In this document: positions 53,889 through 63,215 of the stretch, piece by piece
Layout: each line of letters opens with the position of its first letter
Position numbering within the stretch: position 1 is the first letter of the stretch
Assembly: GCF_003568665.1 (NCBI RefSeq)
Contig: NZ_QXMH01000004.1
Span: 42,942-106,941 of the forward strand
Direction: 5' to 3'
Length of the DNA stretch: 64,000 bases
Source of the DNA: Chitinophaga alhagiae
Lineage (GTDB): Bacteria; Bacteroidota; Bacteroidia; Chitinophagales; Chitinophagaceae
The notes under the pieces: model-generated
Database searches by the model: none
Seen by the model: only the letters and a program-made list of their open reading frames with translations
Told to the model about the DNA's origin: nothing
Position numbers and translations under genes: made by a program

Positions 53889-56800
53889 ATGATGAAGAAG
53901 CTACTCCCAGGCTTTGCCATTCATTTTATGCTCTCTTTTCTATGTTTGATCTGCACACGGTCTTCTTATGCACAGGAGAAAATTGCAGTGATCGGCACGG
54001 TAACAGACACGGCCGGCACCCCCCTTCCGGGTGTAAGCGTGATGGTTACCGGCACCAAGTCCGGAACAGCCACGGACGTAAACGGTAAATTTGTGCTGGA
54101 CGTCAGCTCCGGTGCAATACTGGCATTCAAGTTTGTAGGTTACACCGGAGATTCCGTGAGGGTGACCGCGCAAAACAGGGTGCTGAACATTACGCTGCGC
54201 ACCGCGGAAACCATGCTGCAAGACTTTGTGGTAACGGCTTTCGGCAAGAAACAGATCAAGGAGGCCGTGGTAGGCTCCGTGGCCACCATCAAGCCCGATG
54301 ATCTGCGAACGGCGGGCAGCAACCTCACCAATGCCCTGGCCGGGCAGGTGGCCGGCGTGATCGGCTTCCAGCAAAGCGGCCAGCCAGGGCTTGACAACTC
54401 CAACTTTTTCATCCGTGGCGTAACCACCTTCGGTTACCGGCAAAACCCGCTCATCCTGATAGACAACGTGGAGCTGACGATCAATGACCTGGCCCGCCTG
54501 CAGGTGAATGACATTGCCAGTTTCTCCATCCTCAAAGATGCGAGCGCCACCGCGCTGTACGGCGCCAGGGGCGCCAACGGCGTAATACTGGTGACCACCA
54601 AAGAAGGCAAGGCCGGTAAAACCAGCCTGAACGTGATACTCGAAAACGCCATCTCAACACCTACGCAAACCATCAAGCTGGCAGATCCGGTAACGTACAT
54701 GAAACTGTACAACCAGGCCGGCACCGGCAGAGACCCGCTCACCCCGCCCATGTTCTCTGCTGATAAAATATACAACACGGAACAAACGCTGAAAGGCGCG
54801 CCCGGCAGCAATCCCTATGTGTACCCGGCGGTAGACTGGATGAACATGCTGTTCAGAAAATCTTCCAATACCCAGCGTGCAAACGTTAGCGTAAACGGCG
54901 GCGGCGAAGTAGCGCGCTTCATGGTATCCGGCTCTTTCAGCAACGACAACGGTATGCTGAAAAGGAACGTGGCCAACAACTTCAACAACAACGTCAATTT
55001 CAAGAACTACCAGCTGCGCTCCAACGTGAACGTAATGCTCACCAAGTCAACAGAATTGGTGCTGCGGCTCTGGGGTAACTTTAACGACTACAACGGCCCC
55101 ATCACCAACAACGCATCTTTCTCTTCAGACCTGTACAGCGTGGCCATGCATACCAGCCCGGTACTGTTCCCGGCGTATTATGCGCCAGACTCCGCCAACC
55201 TGCTTACGCAGCACATCCTGTTCGGCAACTCCAGCCAGATAGGCAGCACCAGCGGCGGCGTAGGTTATCCCAACCCTTATGCGCAAATGCTCCGCGGCTA
55301 CAAACGCTTCTCGGAATCCCGAATGTCTGCCACCCTGGAGCTGAACCAGGACCTCGATTTCATTACGCCCGGCCTTAAATTCCATGGTTTCTTCAACACC
55401 AACCGCTACTCTTACTTCGATAATACCATGGCGTACAACCCGTTTTACTACAACGTATTACCGGGAGACTATAACCGCGCCAAGAACATCTATACGCTGA
55501 CCTGGCTCAACTCGCTGCCCAATGGCGTATTCCAGGGCGGTATAGGCTCCGGCAACAACGGCGCCGCCACAGAATACCTCATTTATTCACCGGGCTTTAA
55601 AGATGCCAACACCTACCTGCGCTTCCAGGCACAACTGGCCTACAGCAAGCAACTGGGTGACCACGGGCTGGACGCATCGCTGATCGGCTTCCGCGAACAA
55701 AGGCTGGTAGCCAACGGCGTAGATCCGGAAACCAACCTGCCCAGCCTGCAGTACTCACTGCCCTACCGCAACCTGAACCTCGCCGGCCGCCTCGGCTACA
55801 ACTTCCGCAACAAATATTTTGCGGAGTTCAACTTTGGCTACAACGGCTCCGAGCGTTTCTCGGAAGACCATCGCTTCGGTTTCTTCCCCACCATCGGCGG
55901 TTCCTGGATCGTCTCCCGCGAGAAGTTCTGGGGAGACAACCTGGCACGCGTCATCAATTCGCTCAAGCTGCGCGCCAGCTTCGGCCTCAGCGGTAATGAC
56001 GATATTGGCCAGCAGCGTTTCTTCTACCTTTCAGACGTAAACCTGGACGCTCCCAACGGCGCTACTTTCGGTATCAACAACGGCTACACCCGCCCCGGCG
56101 TAAACATCCGGAACTACGAGAACCGCAACGTGACCTGGGAAACGGCCAAGATCATGAACACCGGCCTGGAGATCACAGCCTTTAAAGGGCTGGATTTCAT
56201 TGCGGAATATTTCACGCAAGACCGCCGCAACATCCTGATGGGAAGGCCAATCCCCAGCAGCATGGGGCTGGAAGCCCCCATTCTCACCAACGTGGGCACG
56301 GTGAAAGTAGACGGACTTGACCTTACCGCCAACTATAACTACAACGTGAACCGCAACCTGCGCGTGCAGTTCATGTCTAACTTCACCTACTCCAAAGGCA
56401 ACTACGGCGTATATGAAGAACCTGAATACGCAGAGCCCTGGCGCTACCGCTCCGGCACCATGCTGAACCAGCAGTTCGGCTACATTGCGGAAAGATTGTT
56501 TGTAGACGACAAGGAAGTAGGCGCATCGCCCAGCCAGCAGTTTGGCGGCACCGGCAACCCGGTGAAAGGCGGAGACATCAAGTACCGCGATCTGAACGGG
56601 GACGGGCGCATCACCGTGGCGGACCAGGCGCCTATCGGCCTGCCCACCACCCCGCAGGTGATGTATGGTTTCGGCCTCTCGCTGAACTACAAAGGCCTGG
56701 AGTTCAACTTCCGCTTCCAGGGGCAGTCAAGGGTATCTTTCTTTGTAGACCCCCGCTCCGTGAGCCCCTTCATTATTCCCCCTTCCCCGCAGGTGCAAAG

Positions 56801-57158
56801 CCAGTCCCAAATATTACAGGCCTTTGCAGACAATCACTGGTCTGAAGAGAACCAGGACCTGTATGCGCTCTACCCCCGCATGGGCATCAGCGCACAGTCT
56901 ATCGAAAACAACCTGCAGAGAAGCACCTGGTGGATGAGAGACGGCAGCTTCCTCCGGCTGAAAACCGCGGAAATAGGGTATTCCCTGCCCCCGGGCATTA
57001 TTGACAGGCTGGGGCTGAAATACTGCCGCATTTATGTAAACGGCATGAACCTGTTCAACATTACCAAGTTTGACCTGTGGGACCCCGAACTGGGCGGCAA
57101 CGGCTTTAACTATCCCCTGCAGAGAGCCTTCAACCTTGGTATCAACGTTAACTTATAA
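53889..57158 (+). CDS. SusC/RagA-family TonB-linked outer-membrane protein
   Basis: The 1089-residue outer-membrane transporter begins at ATG 53889, with a signal peptide ending SSYAQ near residue 29. Then come a carboxypeptidase-regulatory-like domain (about 33-110, GTVTDTAGTPLPGVSVMV), a plug domain (about 120-230 with GQPGLDNSNFFIRGVTTFG and DASATALYGARGANGVI, a SusC hallmark) and a beta-barrel. It would move a large ligand across the outer membrane with SusD, driven by TonB. No glycoside hydrolase gene is beside it, so ligand type is open; the upstream subtilase might hint at peptides. Confidence 0.97.
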   Translation: MMKKLLPGFAIHFMLSFLCLICTRSSYAQEKIAVIGTVTDTAGTPLPGVSVMVTGTKSGTATDVNGKFVLDVSSGAILAFKFVGYTGDSVRVTAQNRVLNITLRTAETMLQDFVVTAFGKKQIKEAVVGSVATIKPDDLRTAGSNLTNALAGQVAGVIGFQQSGQPGLDNSNFFIRGVTTFGYRQNPLILIDNVELTINDLARLQVNDIASFSILKDASATALYGARGANGVILVTTKEGKAGKTSLNVILENAISTPTQTIKLADPVTYMKLYNQAGTGRDPLTPPMFSADKIYNTEQTLKGAPGSNPYVYPAVDWMNMLFRKSSNTQRANVSVNGGGEVARFMVSGSFSNDNGMLKRNVANNFNNNVNFKNYQLRSNVNVMLTKSTELVLRLWGNFNDYNGPITNNASFSSDLYSVAMHTSPVLFPAYYAPDSANLLTQHILFGNSSQIGSTSGGVGYPNPYAQMLRGYKRFSESRMSATLELNQDLDFITPGLKFHGFFNTNRYSYFDNTMAYNPFYYNVLPGDYNRAKNIYTLTWLNSLPNGVFQGGIGSGNNGAATEYLIYSPGFKDANTYLRFQAQLAYSKQLGDHGLDASLIGFREQRLVANGVDPETNLPSLQYSLPYRNLNLAGRLGYNFRNKYFAEFNFGYNGSERFSEDHRFGFFPTIGGSWIVSREKFWGDNLARVINSLKLRASFGLSGNDDIGQQRFFYLSDVNLDAPNGATFGINNGYTRPGVNIRNYENRNVTWETAKIMNTGLEITAFKGLDFIAEYFTQDRRNILMGRPIPSSMGLEAPILTNVGTVKVDGLDLTANYNYNVNRNLRVQFMSNFTYSKGNYGVYEEPEYAEPWRYRSGTMLNQQFGYIAERLFVDDKEVGASPSQQFGGTGNPVKGGDIKYRDLNGDGRITVADQAPIGLPTTPQVMYGFGLSLNYKGLEFNFRFQGQSRVSFFVDPRSVSPFIIPPSPQVQSQSQILQAFADNHWSEENQDLYALYPRMGISAQSIENNLQRSTWWMRDGSFLRLKTAEIGYSLPPGIIDRLGLKYCRIYVNGMNLFNITKFDLWDPELGGNGFNYPLQRAFNLGINVNL

Positions 57159-57169
57159 ACCGCGGCAAT

Positions 57170-59095
57170 ATGAAACTGAGAAAATATAAATCGTTATACA
57201 TTTTTGCGTGCTGCCTGCTGGGCTTCTTCAGCGAGGGTTGTAAAAAATACCTGGACGTTACGCCGGAGAACGTGGGCACCATAGACTACGCTTTCCGTAA
57301 CCGCAACGAAGCGGAAAAATACCTGTTCACCTGTTACAATACGCTGCAGGGCATGACCAATGTGATCTATGATCCCGGTTTTACCACCTCCGGCGAAATT
57401 GTTTACCCGAACGATCTGTCTGAAAGGCCTATCAATGACGTGGGCTTTCAGCTCATCCGCGGCACCACGCAGAATATTTCCGACCCGGCGTTGAACTACT
57501 GGGATGGCAGCAACAGCGGCCTGGCCATTTTCCAGGCCATCCGCCGCTGCAACATCATGCTGGAGAACATAGACAAACCCATAGACCTGGCTGCGGAAGA
57601 AAAGGCCCGGTGGATAGCGGAAATCAAATTCCTGAAAGGGTATTATCATTACTACCTGGCCAGGATGTACGGCCCCGTGCCCATTTACCGGGAAAACCAG
57701 AGCATCACCGCGCCCATAGAAGATATAAGGGTAAAGCGGGCGCCGGTAGATTCCGTGTTCGATTACGCGGTGCAGCTCATGGACGAGGCCACGCCTGACC
57801 TGCCCGTAGTGATCGGCAACATCCAGCAGGAACTGGGCCGCATTACCCGCGTAATTGCCCTCTCCGTAAAAGCGGAAATACTGGCTACGCAGGCCAGCCC
57901 GCTCTACAACGGCAACCCTGACTACGCCGGTTTCACGAACAAAGACGGGCAACCGCTCTTTTCCGCCACCGCAGACCCCGCCAAGTGGCAGAAGGCCGCC
58001 GCGGCCTGTAAAGCCGCCATTGACGAGGCCGCGGAGCAGAACCTGAAGCTCTACACCTTTATACAGCCCGCCAACCTGCCCAACCTGGTAGACTCGCTCC
58101 GCAATGTGCTCACCATCCAGAATGCGGTAACGGAAAAATGGGACTTCAACTCAGAAGTGATCTGGGCGCTCAACGGCAACTTCGGGTACCAGAACTATTG
58201 CATTCCCAGGCTCACTACCAAGGCCGTGGAGAACTCCACCGCCGCCGCCGGCAGCTTCACCGTGCCCATGTTCACCACAGACCTGTTCTATACAGACAAG
58301 GGCGTACCCATCAATGAAGACAAGACCTGGGACTATTCAGGCCGCTTCTCCCTGCAGGCAGGCACCAATGCCGCCCGCTACTACATCAAATCCGGCTACA
58401 CCACCGTCAAGAACAACTTCAACCGCGAAGTACGCTACTACGCCAACATCGGCTTTGACGGTGGCGTATGGTACGGCAACGGCGTAACGGACCAGAACAA
58501 CCCGCTGTATATAGAGGCCAAAGGCCCCGATTCCAAAGCCGGCCCCAAAGACCGTGTGCGTATCAACATGCTGGCCATCTGGCCCAAGAAGCTGGTGAAT
58601 TACCTCACCGTGTTTAACGAGGGCGTGCAGCAGGCCGCTTACCACCTGCCCCGCCTGCGCCTGGCAGACCTGTACCTGCTGTACGCGGAATGCCTCAATG
58701 AAGCCAGCGGTCCCGGCCCTGAGGTGTACTACTATATAGACCTCGTACGGGAAAGGGCCGGCCTGGAAGGCGTAGTGGCATCCTGGGCGCAATACAGTTC
58801 ACGGCCTAACAAACCCACCACCAAAGAAGGCCTGCGCGAGATCATCCACCAGGAGCGCCGCATAGAGCTGTGTTTTGAAGCAAAAGCAGGCTGGGACCTC
58901 CGGCGCTGGAAAGAAATGCTCACCGTGCTGGCCACACCGGTACAAGGCTGGAGCATTTTCCAGAAAACCAACGCCAACTTCTACACGCTGCAAACCCTGT
59001 TCATACCGGCCATGACGGTACGTGACTACTTCTGGCCGCTGTCTGACGGAGCGCTGTCTCAAAACCCCAACCTGGTTCAAACACTGTATTGGTAA
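57170..59095 (+). CDS. SusD/RagB-family surface lipoprotein
   Basis: This 641-residue lipoprotein has a type II signal peptide with lipobox FSEGC (Cys24), followed by KKYLDVTPEN, typical of SusD. TPR-like helices include MLENIDKPIDLAAEEKARWI and EIKFLKGYYHYYLARMYGPV, and the C-terminal part has HQERRIELCFEAKAGWDLRRW, a strong SusD mark. It caps the SusC barrel and binds ligand at the cell surface. It starts 11 bases after SusC, and the next lipoprotein ATG overlaps its stop by one base. Confidence 0.97.
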   Translation: MKLRKYKSLYIFACCLLGFFSEGCKKYLDVTPENVGTIDYAFRNRNEAEKYLFTCYNTLQGMTNVIYDPGFTTSGEIVYPNDLSERPINDVGFQLIRGTTQNISDPALNYWDGSNSGLAIFQAIRRCNIMLENIDKPIDLAAEEKARWIAEIKFLKGYYHYYLARMYGPVPIYRENQSITAPIEDIRVKRAPVDSVFDYAVQLMDEATPDLPVVIGNIQQELGRITRVIALSVKAEILATQASPLYNGNPDYAGFTNKDGQPLFSATADPAKWQKAAAACKAAIDEAAEQNLKLYTFIQPANLPNLVDSLRNVLTIQNAVTEKWDFNSEVIWALNGNFGYQNYCIPRLTTKAVENSTAAAGSFTVPMFTTDLFYTDKGVPINEDKTWDYSGRFSLQAGTNAARYYIKSGYTTVKNNFNREVRYYANIGFDGGVWYGNGVTDQNNPLYIEAKGPDSKAGPKDRVRINMLAIWPKKLVNYLTVFNEGVQQAAYHLPRLRLADLYLLYAECLNEASGPGPEVYYYIDLVRERAGLEGVVASWAQYSSRPNKPTTKEGLREIIHQERRIELCFEAKAGWDLRRWKEMLTVLATPVQGWSIFQKTNANFYTLQTLFIPAMTVRDYFWPLSDGALSQNPNLVQTLYW

Positions 59096-60339
59096 TGGTT
59101 AAAAATTCAAACAAGAACACTATGCGCAATCAATATATCTACCTGCTGCTGGCCGCCTGTATGTGCCTTCACCTGGCCTGCAGCAAAGTCATAGACTTCA
59201 ATGACCCGGTTTCGGACGACAAGTCCAAGCCCGGCCAGATCACAGACATCAAGGTGGCCAACTTCAACGGCGGCTCCTACATTACGTATTCCCTGCCCAA
59301 ATCAGGCAACATCCTGTACGTAAAGGCGGACTACATCATAGATGACAACACCGGTAAAAAACGGCAGACCAAATCCAGCTACTATAGTGACAGCATTACC
59401 GTAGAAGGGTTTGCGGAAACAAAGGAGTACGAAGTAAAGCTCACCACGGTAACCCGCGCCAACGTGGAGTCTGACGCGGTAACGGTAAAAGTGCATCCGG
59501 ATACGCCGGTGTACCGGGTGGTAGCCAAAACCATCCAGATGCAGTCTGACTTTGGCGGCATCAACGTGCAAACTTCCAACCGCAATAAAAAACCCATAGG
59601 CGCGGTACTGCTCTACAAGGCAGAGGGAGAAGACCAATATTCCATTTACGAACAGGAGTTCAGTGATTTTGAGCACATGAGCTTTTCCACCCGTGGTTTT
59701 GATACGCTGCCCAAACAGTTTGCCGTGTATATCACAGACCAGTGGGGCAACAACTCAGACACTATGTTCAAAACCATCTCTCCCCTGTTCGAAGAAGAGC
59801 TGGACAAGAGCAAGTTCTTTAACAGTGCATTGCCGAGCGATACGAAGGTAGGCTTCGGGTGGGTGGTACCCAGGCTGTGGGACAATAACAAGGGCAGCGG
59901 CTGGCATACCGTGCAGGAAAACATGCCGTTGCCTATCACCTGTACATTCGGCCTGGGCATATCCGCCAAGCTAAGCCGTTTTGTGCTTGTTGGCAGATCT
60001 GGTTACGAATACGCGCACGGCAACCCCAAGGTATTTGCCATCTGGGGCTCTGATAAACCCGCCCCGGCAGATGCCGTACTGCCGCCCTTTGCAGAAGAAG
60101 GCGCCGTGGTGGGAGACTGGGTGAACCTGGGCAATTACAACTGGGCGCCCCCGCCATCCGGCGCGCCTCCTACCGCCCCCACCGCTACAGACCGGTCCGT
60201 GTTCAACCGCGGCATGGAGTTCAACATTCCCTTTACGGCGCCCAGAACCAGGTTCATCAGGCTGGCTGTTACGGAATCATGGTCAGGCGCTACGTTTGCC
60301 CACGCCATGGAAATAACATTTTTTGGAAACACAAACTGA
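59095..60339 (+). CDS. Surface lipoprotein with DUF4959- and DUF5000-like domains
   Basis: A 414-residue lipoprotein. The TAATG overlap with SusD supports ATG 59095; ATG 59122 is an alternative. The lipobox is LHLAC (Cys29). An N-terminal FN3-like part (about 40-145, with GGSYITYSLPKSGN) and a second beta domain match the DUF4959 pattern. The C-terminal part (about 225-414, with FVLVGRSGYEYAHGNPKVF and FIRLAVTESWSG) looks like a discoidin/F5_F8-type carbohydrate-binding fold (DUF5000). Such proteins accompany SusCD and bind glycans. The ligand is unknown. Confidence 0.87.
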   Translation: MVKNSNKNTMRNQYIYLLLAACMCLHLACSKVIDFNDPVSDDKSKPGQITDIKVANFNGGSYITYSLPKSGNILYVKADYIIDDNTGKKRQTKSSYYSDSITVEGFAETKEYEVKLTTVTRANVESDAVTVKVHPDTPVYRVVAKTIQMQSDFGGINVQTSNRNKKPIGAVLLYKAEGEDQYSIYEQEFSDFEHMSFSTRGFDTLPKQFAVYITDQWGNNSDTMFKTISPLFEEELDKSKFFNSALPSDTKVGFGWVVPRLWDNNKGSGWHTVQENMPLPITCTFGLGISAKLSRFVLVGRSGYEYAHGNPKVFAIWGSDKPAPADAVLPPFAEEGAVVGDWVNLGNYNWAPPPSGAPPTAPTATDRSVFNRGMEFNIPFTAPRTRFIRLAVTESWSGATFAHAMEITFFGNTN

Positions 60340-60347
60340 TTGTCCGC

Positions 60348-61058
60348 ATGAAAAGTAAATATATAACGCCGGTGGCCGTTGCGCTGCTGATAGCAGGATG
60401 CCTGTTCATGGGCTGCTCCAAGGAGATCACCAAATACAAAGACCTGCTTGACAATAGAGAGATCATTTACCCCGGGCCGGTCAGCAATTTTTCGGTCTTC
60501 CAGGGGAACCTGCGCATCAAGCTGCAATGGAACCCCAGCCCTGATCCCAGTATCACGAAGTATATGATCTACTGGAACAATAACAGGGATTCGCTGACGC
60601 TGAACGCCGCGCATAATAACACGCTTGATTCAGTAAGCACGGTGATAGAAAGCCTGGATGAATATGTGCAGAATTTTGTACTGTATACGCTGGACGATAA
60701 GGGGAACCGCTCCGTTGGCCAGTCGCTTTCCGGGGTGCGCATTTTCGGCCCACTGTACATTTCATCGCTGGTGAACCGCGCGCTGGACGCCGCCAAGCCG
60801 CCGGAGGTGGAAGATACGGATACGTACAAGCTGTATTTTGCCGCGGCAGATACCATTCTGAACGCCGGCACCCAGCTTACCTACACCGGAACAGACAACC
60901 TGGAGCGCACCGTGAACCTGGCCGCGAAGTATGATACCGCCATGCTGGACATGGCGGCGGCCGGCACAAAAGTGGCCATACGCACGTCTTACCTGCCCGT
61001 ACACCGTGCTATAGACACCTTCCGGGTAGCTTACAGCGACACATTGGTACTGCAATAG
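60348..61058 (+). CDS. DUF4998-like surface lipoprotein
   Basis: A 236-residue lipoprotein starting at ATG 60348, 8 bases after the previous stop. The lipobox is LFMGC (Cys23). The body starts YPGPVSNFSVFQGNLRIKLQWNPSPDPS, an FN3-like strand pattern, with KYMIYWNNNRDS, as in DUF4998 proteins found beside SusCD pairs. It probably sits at the cell surface with the DUF4959/DUF5000-like protein. It is the last gene of the operon, before a strong hairpin. Confidence 0.85.
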   Translation: MKSKYITPVAVALLIAGCLFMGCSKEITKYKDLLDNREIIYPGPVSNFSVFQGNLRIKLQWNPSPDPSITKYMIYWNNNRDSLTLNAAHNNTLDSVSTVIESLDEYVQNFVLYTLDDKGNRSVGQSLSGVRIFGPLYISSLVNRALDAAKPPEVEDTDTYKLYFAAADTILNAGTQLTYTGTDNLERTVNLAAKYDTAMLDMAAAGTKVAIRTSYLPVHRAIDTFRVAYSDTLVLQ

Positions 61059-61080
61059 TGAAACAGGAGAACTTTTGAAC

Positions 61081-61125
61081 AGCGGGTGGCCTTGTTGCGA
61101 TATAACAAGGCCACCCGCTTATTTT
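61081..61125 (+). terminator. Rho-independent terminator of the SusCD operon
   Basis: AGCGGGTGGCCTTGTT pairs with AACAAGGCCACCCGCT around GCGATAT, followed by TATTTT. Very stable, 23 bases past the stop. Confidence 0.9.
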
Positions 61126-61193
61126 GGGGTCATATGGCCCTTGCTACAGGCTTCCCGGCCAGGCGCGGCCCCCATAAAAAAATCCGGCAAAAC

Positions 61194-61576
61194 CACCTGG
61201 TACAGTGTATAAGCCGGATTCTGTAGCTGTTTTGCAACAACCTGCTATCATTTATCTGCGACGTTCATTGCTGAACGCCTGTATCTGCCTACCCTCGGTC
61301 TCGGACGGGCCGCCCTCAAACAACCGTTTACATGGCATTTCAGCACGCAAGGTTTACCCGCATTGCCGGTTACCCGGCCATGCCGTGGGCTCTTACCCCA
61401 CATTTTCACCCTTTCCCCCGGAGGGGTGGTTATTTTCTGTGGCACTGTCTGTACTCCCTTTTAACGGGGAGCCCCACCCGTTAGGTGGCGCGTTGCCCTG
61501 TGCTGTCCGGACTTTCCTACCGCCCCGGGCAAGCCGGGAGCAGTCGATAGCACCGCTGTACCAGGTGGTTTTACCG
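61194..61576 (-). ncRNA. rnpB: RNase P RNA (class A)
   Basis: Reading leftward, the RNA starts with CCACCTGGTACAG and ends with CTGTACCAGGTGG, which pair to form the closing helix P1. Near the 5' end is GGAAAGTCCGGACA, the universally conserved CR I region. AGAGCCCACGGCA-like and AATGATAGCAG sequences follow, and ACAGAATCCGGCTTA near the 3' end is the CR V signature. Size is about 380 bases. It would cleave 5' leaders from pre-tRNAs. Open frames over this stretch are not real genes. Confidence 0.95.
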
Positions 61577-61582
61577 GAAACG

Positions 61583-61590
61583 CAAAGTTA
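61583..61590 (-). promoter_or_regulatory. Putative -7 box (TAACTTTG) of rnpB
   Basis: Leftward TAACTTTG fits TAnnTTTG exactly; a start about 7 bases downstream agrees with the predicted RNA 5' end. Its TAA is also the stop codon of the DUF2027-Smr gene. Confidence 0.7.
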
Positions 61591-62604
61591 CTTAAAATAA
61601 ATTTCTGTGGCGCCGTAGCCGTAGAAAGGATGGTACTGGTTCACGAAGAACTTCACTTCGGGCGTGCTTTTCAGTATTTCATGCACTTCATCGCGCAGCT
61701 TGCCCGTGCCTATGCCGTGGATCACGATCAGCTTGTGCTGCCGCTGTGAAATGGCCAGGTCCAGGTGGTGCTGGAACTCGTTGAGCTGGATGGCCAGCAT
61801 TTCCAGGTTGCTCAGGCCCTTCCAGTCGTCTGTCAGCTTTTCAATATGCAGGTCTACCTCCAGCCGCGCGGTTACCGGCGTGGTGTCTTTGATAGCCTGT
61901 ACGGAGGTGAGCGTGCTGAGTTTTTTCTTTTCCGCCGGGCTGAAGCCGAAGGCGTCCGTTTCCGCGCGGAGCGGGTATTTTTCGAAAAGCGTGTAGTTGA
62001 TGGTGGCCTGCTGTTGCCGCTGCAGCTCCGCCAGCTGCTGGAACAGCTGTTTGGCCTTCACCTTCCAGGTTTTCTGGTAAGAAGCCGCCAGGGTAAGGTC
62101 TCCCCCCTTGGGCGTAAAGGTGAACTCAAACCGCGGATTGTCATTCAGCTGGTCAAAATTCAGGTCTGCCAGGTAAGTGTGCTGGAAAGGATGGATATCC
62201 TGCTTTATTTCGAGGAAAAGCGAGTTATTCAGCCATATTTCGAAATGGAAAGCATATACCCGGCTGGTTTCGTTCAGCAGGTGGAACTTGAGAGTGGTCA
62301 CCACATCGTCATACCCGTCAGACCCGAAAACGGGCAACATGGTCAGGAACATGCCTTTTTCGGGCTTTTGCACCCCTGAAGGCTTTTCCCGGCGTATTTC
62401 CTCACCCGGCGTTCTTTTGGGCGGCAAAGGCGCCTTTTTCTGCGTAAAACGGTGAAAATAAGGGAAGTCTATCTGGTCAAGGTACACGGGGAAGCTGGTG
62501 CCGCCCACTTCCACCATCACCATTTTATCGTTAATGATATCCACCACCGTTCCTTCCTCCTTGGAATGGAGCATCAGGATACGGTCGCCTACTGTATATT
62601 TCAT
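61588..62604 (-). CDS. DUF2027 and Smr-domain protein
   Basis: The 338-residue protein starts at ATG 62604 (MKYTVGDRILML). Residues about 1-190 match DUF2027, a beta-rich Bacteroidota domain; the first 50 form an SH3-like barrel (GTVVDIINDKMVMVEVGG). Residues about 255-338 are a Smr domain with VDLHIEKL (HxxDLHG-like), IVIHGIGTGKLRDEV and GYGATEIYF. Smr domains are nicking or RNA-cleaving endonucleases also found at the end of MutS2. The role here is unknown. Its stop codon lies in the rnpB promoter. Confidence 0.92.
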   Translation of the reverse strand: MKYTVGDRILMLHSKEEGTVVDIINDKMVMVEVGGTSFPVYLDQIDFPYFHRFTQKKAPLPPKRTPGEEIRREKPSGVQKPEKGMFLTMLPVFGSDGYDDVVTTLKFHLLNETSRVYAFHFEIWLNNSLFLEIKQDIHPFQHTYLADLNFDQLNDNPRFEFTFTPKGGDLTLAASYQKTWKVKAKQLFQQLAELQRQQQATINYTLFEKYPLRAETDAFGFSPAEKKKLSTLTSVQAIKDTTPVTARLEVDLHIEKLTDDWKGLSNLEMLAIQLNEFQHHLDLAISQRQHKLIVIHGIGTGKLRDEVHEILKSTPEVKFFVNQYHPFYGYGATEIYFK

Positions 62605-62610
62605 AGCAGG

Positions 62611-62618
62611 CAAAATTA
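62611..62618 (-). promoter_or_regulatory. Possible -7 box (TAATTTTG) of the DUF2027-Smr gene
   Basis: Leftward TAATTTTG fits TAnnTTTG but ends only 6 bases before the ATG, so transcription would start about at the ATG itself (leaderless). It may be chance. Confidence 0.3.
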
Positions 62619-62639
62619 GTATGCCGCCGGTAAAAAAGA

Positions 62640-63092
62640 TCAGCTTCCCCGAACTTTTTCAGGATGCCGCCTCATGTATTCGTCTACGGAGAGCGGCCCG
62701 CTGCCTTCCACCAAAAAGAAGCACAGCAGGAACAGCACTACCAGCGAAAGGGCCATTTCGGAGTACACGGCAAAAAGGTTGGTGGAAGAATTGATGAAAA
62801 AGACCGCCCCAAGGAGAATGGGCAGGTTGGCAATAACGCCTGCGCGGGTGAGCAGGCCCAGCGTAATGAAGAGGCCGCCTACCAGGTGGGCAAAAACAAT
62901 GATATGGGCCAGGCCAAAAGATACTACTGTCAGGAAAGGATGCTCGTCGATCTGCGCCTTCAGCAGGTCAATGTTGTTGATGAATTGCACACCTTTCCAG
63001 ATCAGAACAAGGCCCAGCAAAACTCTCAGGCCATCGATCCATTTGGGATGATGCGTGTCACCCCAGCGTTCTATTCGATTCACGAGGTTCAT
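62640..63092 (-). CDS. DoxX-family membrane protein
   Basis: A 150-residue protein with four helices. I chose ATG 63092 (MNLVNRIERWG), since upstream residues are not conserved in pattern. The segment LRVLLGLVLIWKGVQFINN and a later GLLTRAGVIANLPILLGAVFF are typical DoxX features. Family members are small inner-membrane proteins linked to quinone or oxidative-stress processes, though biochemical data are limited. It lies 35 bases upstream of the DUF2027-Smr gene on the same strand. Specific role unknown. Confidence 0.87.
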   Translation of the reverse strand: MNLVNRIERWGDTHHPKWIDGLRVLLGLVLIWKGVQFINNIDLLKAQIDEHPFLTVVSFGLAHIIVFAHLVGGLFITLGLLTRAGVIANLPILLGAVFFINSSTNLFAVYSEMALSLVVLFLLCFFLVEGSGPLSVDEYMRRHPEKVRGS

Positions 63093-63215
63093 AACAGAAG
63101 TTTTTAAATTATCAAAGAGCAACTGTACTAAAGTTACGGAATTTCCCGCATACCGCTTCAACAGCAACGCCCCGGCAACCAGTGGGGGCCAGGGCGTGCT
63201 TATAATGATACAAAC

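Noticed and set aside
61205-61600. Open frames over rnpB
   Set aside because: The stretch has the conserved RNase P RNA elements and complementary ends, and the frames have no protein family pattern.
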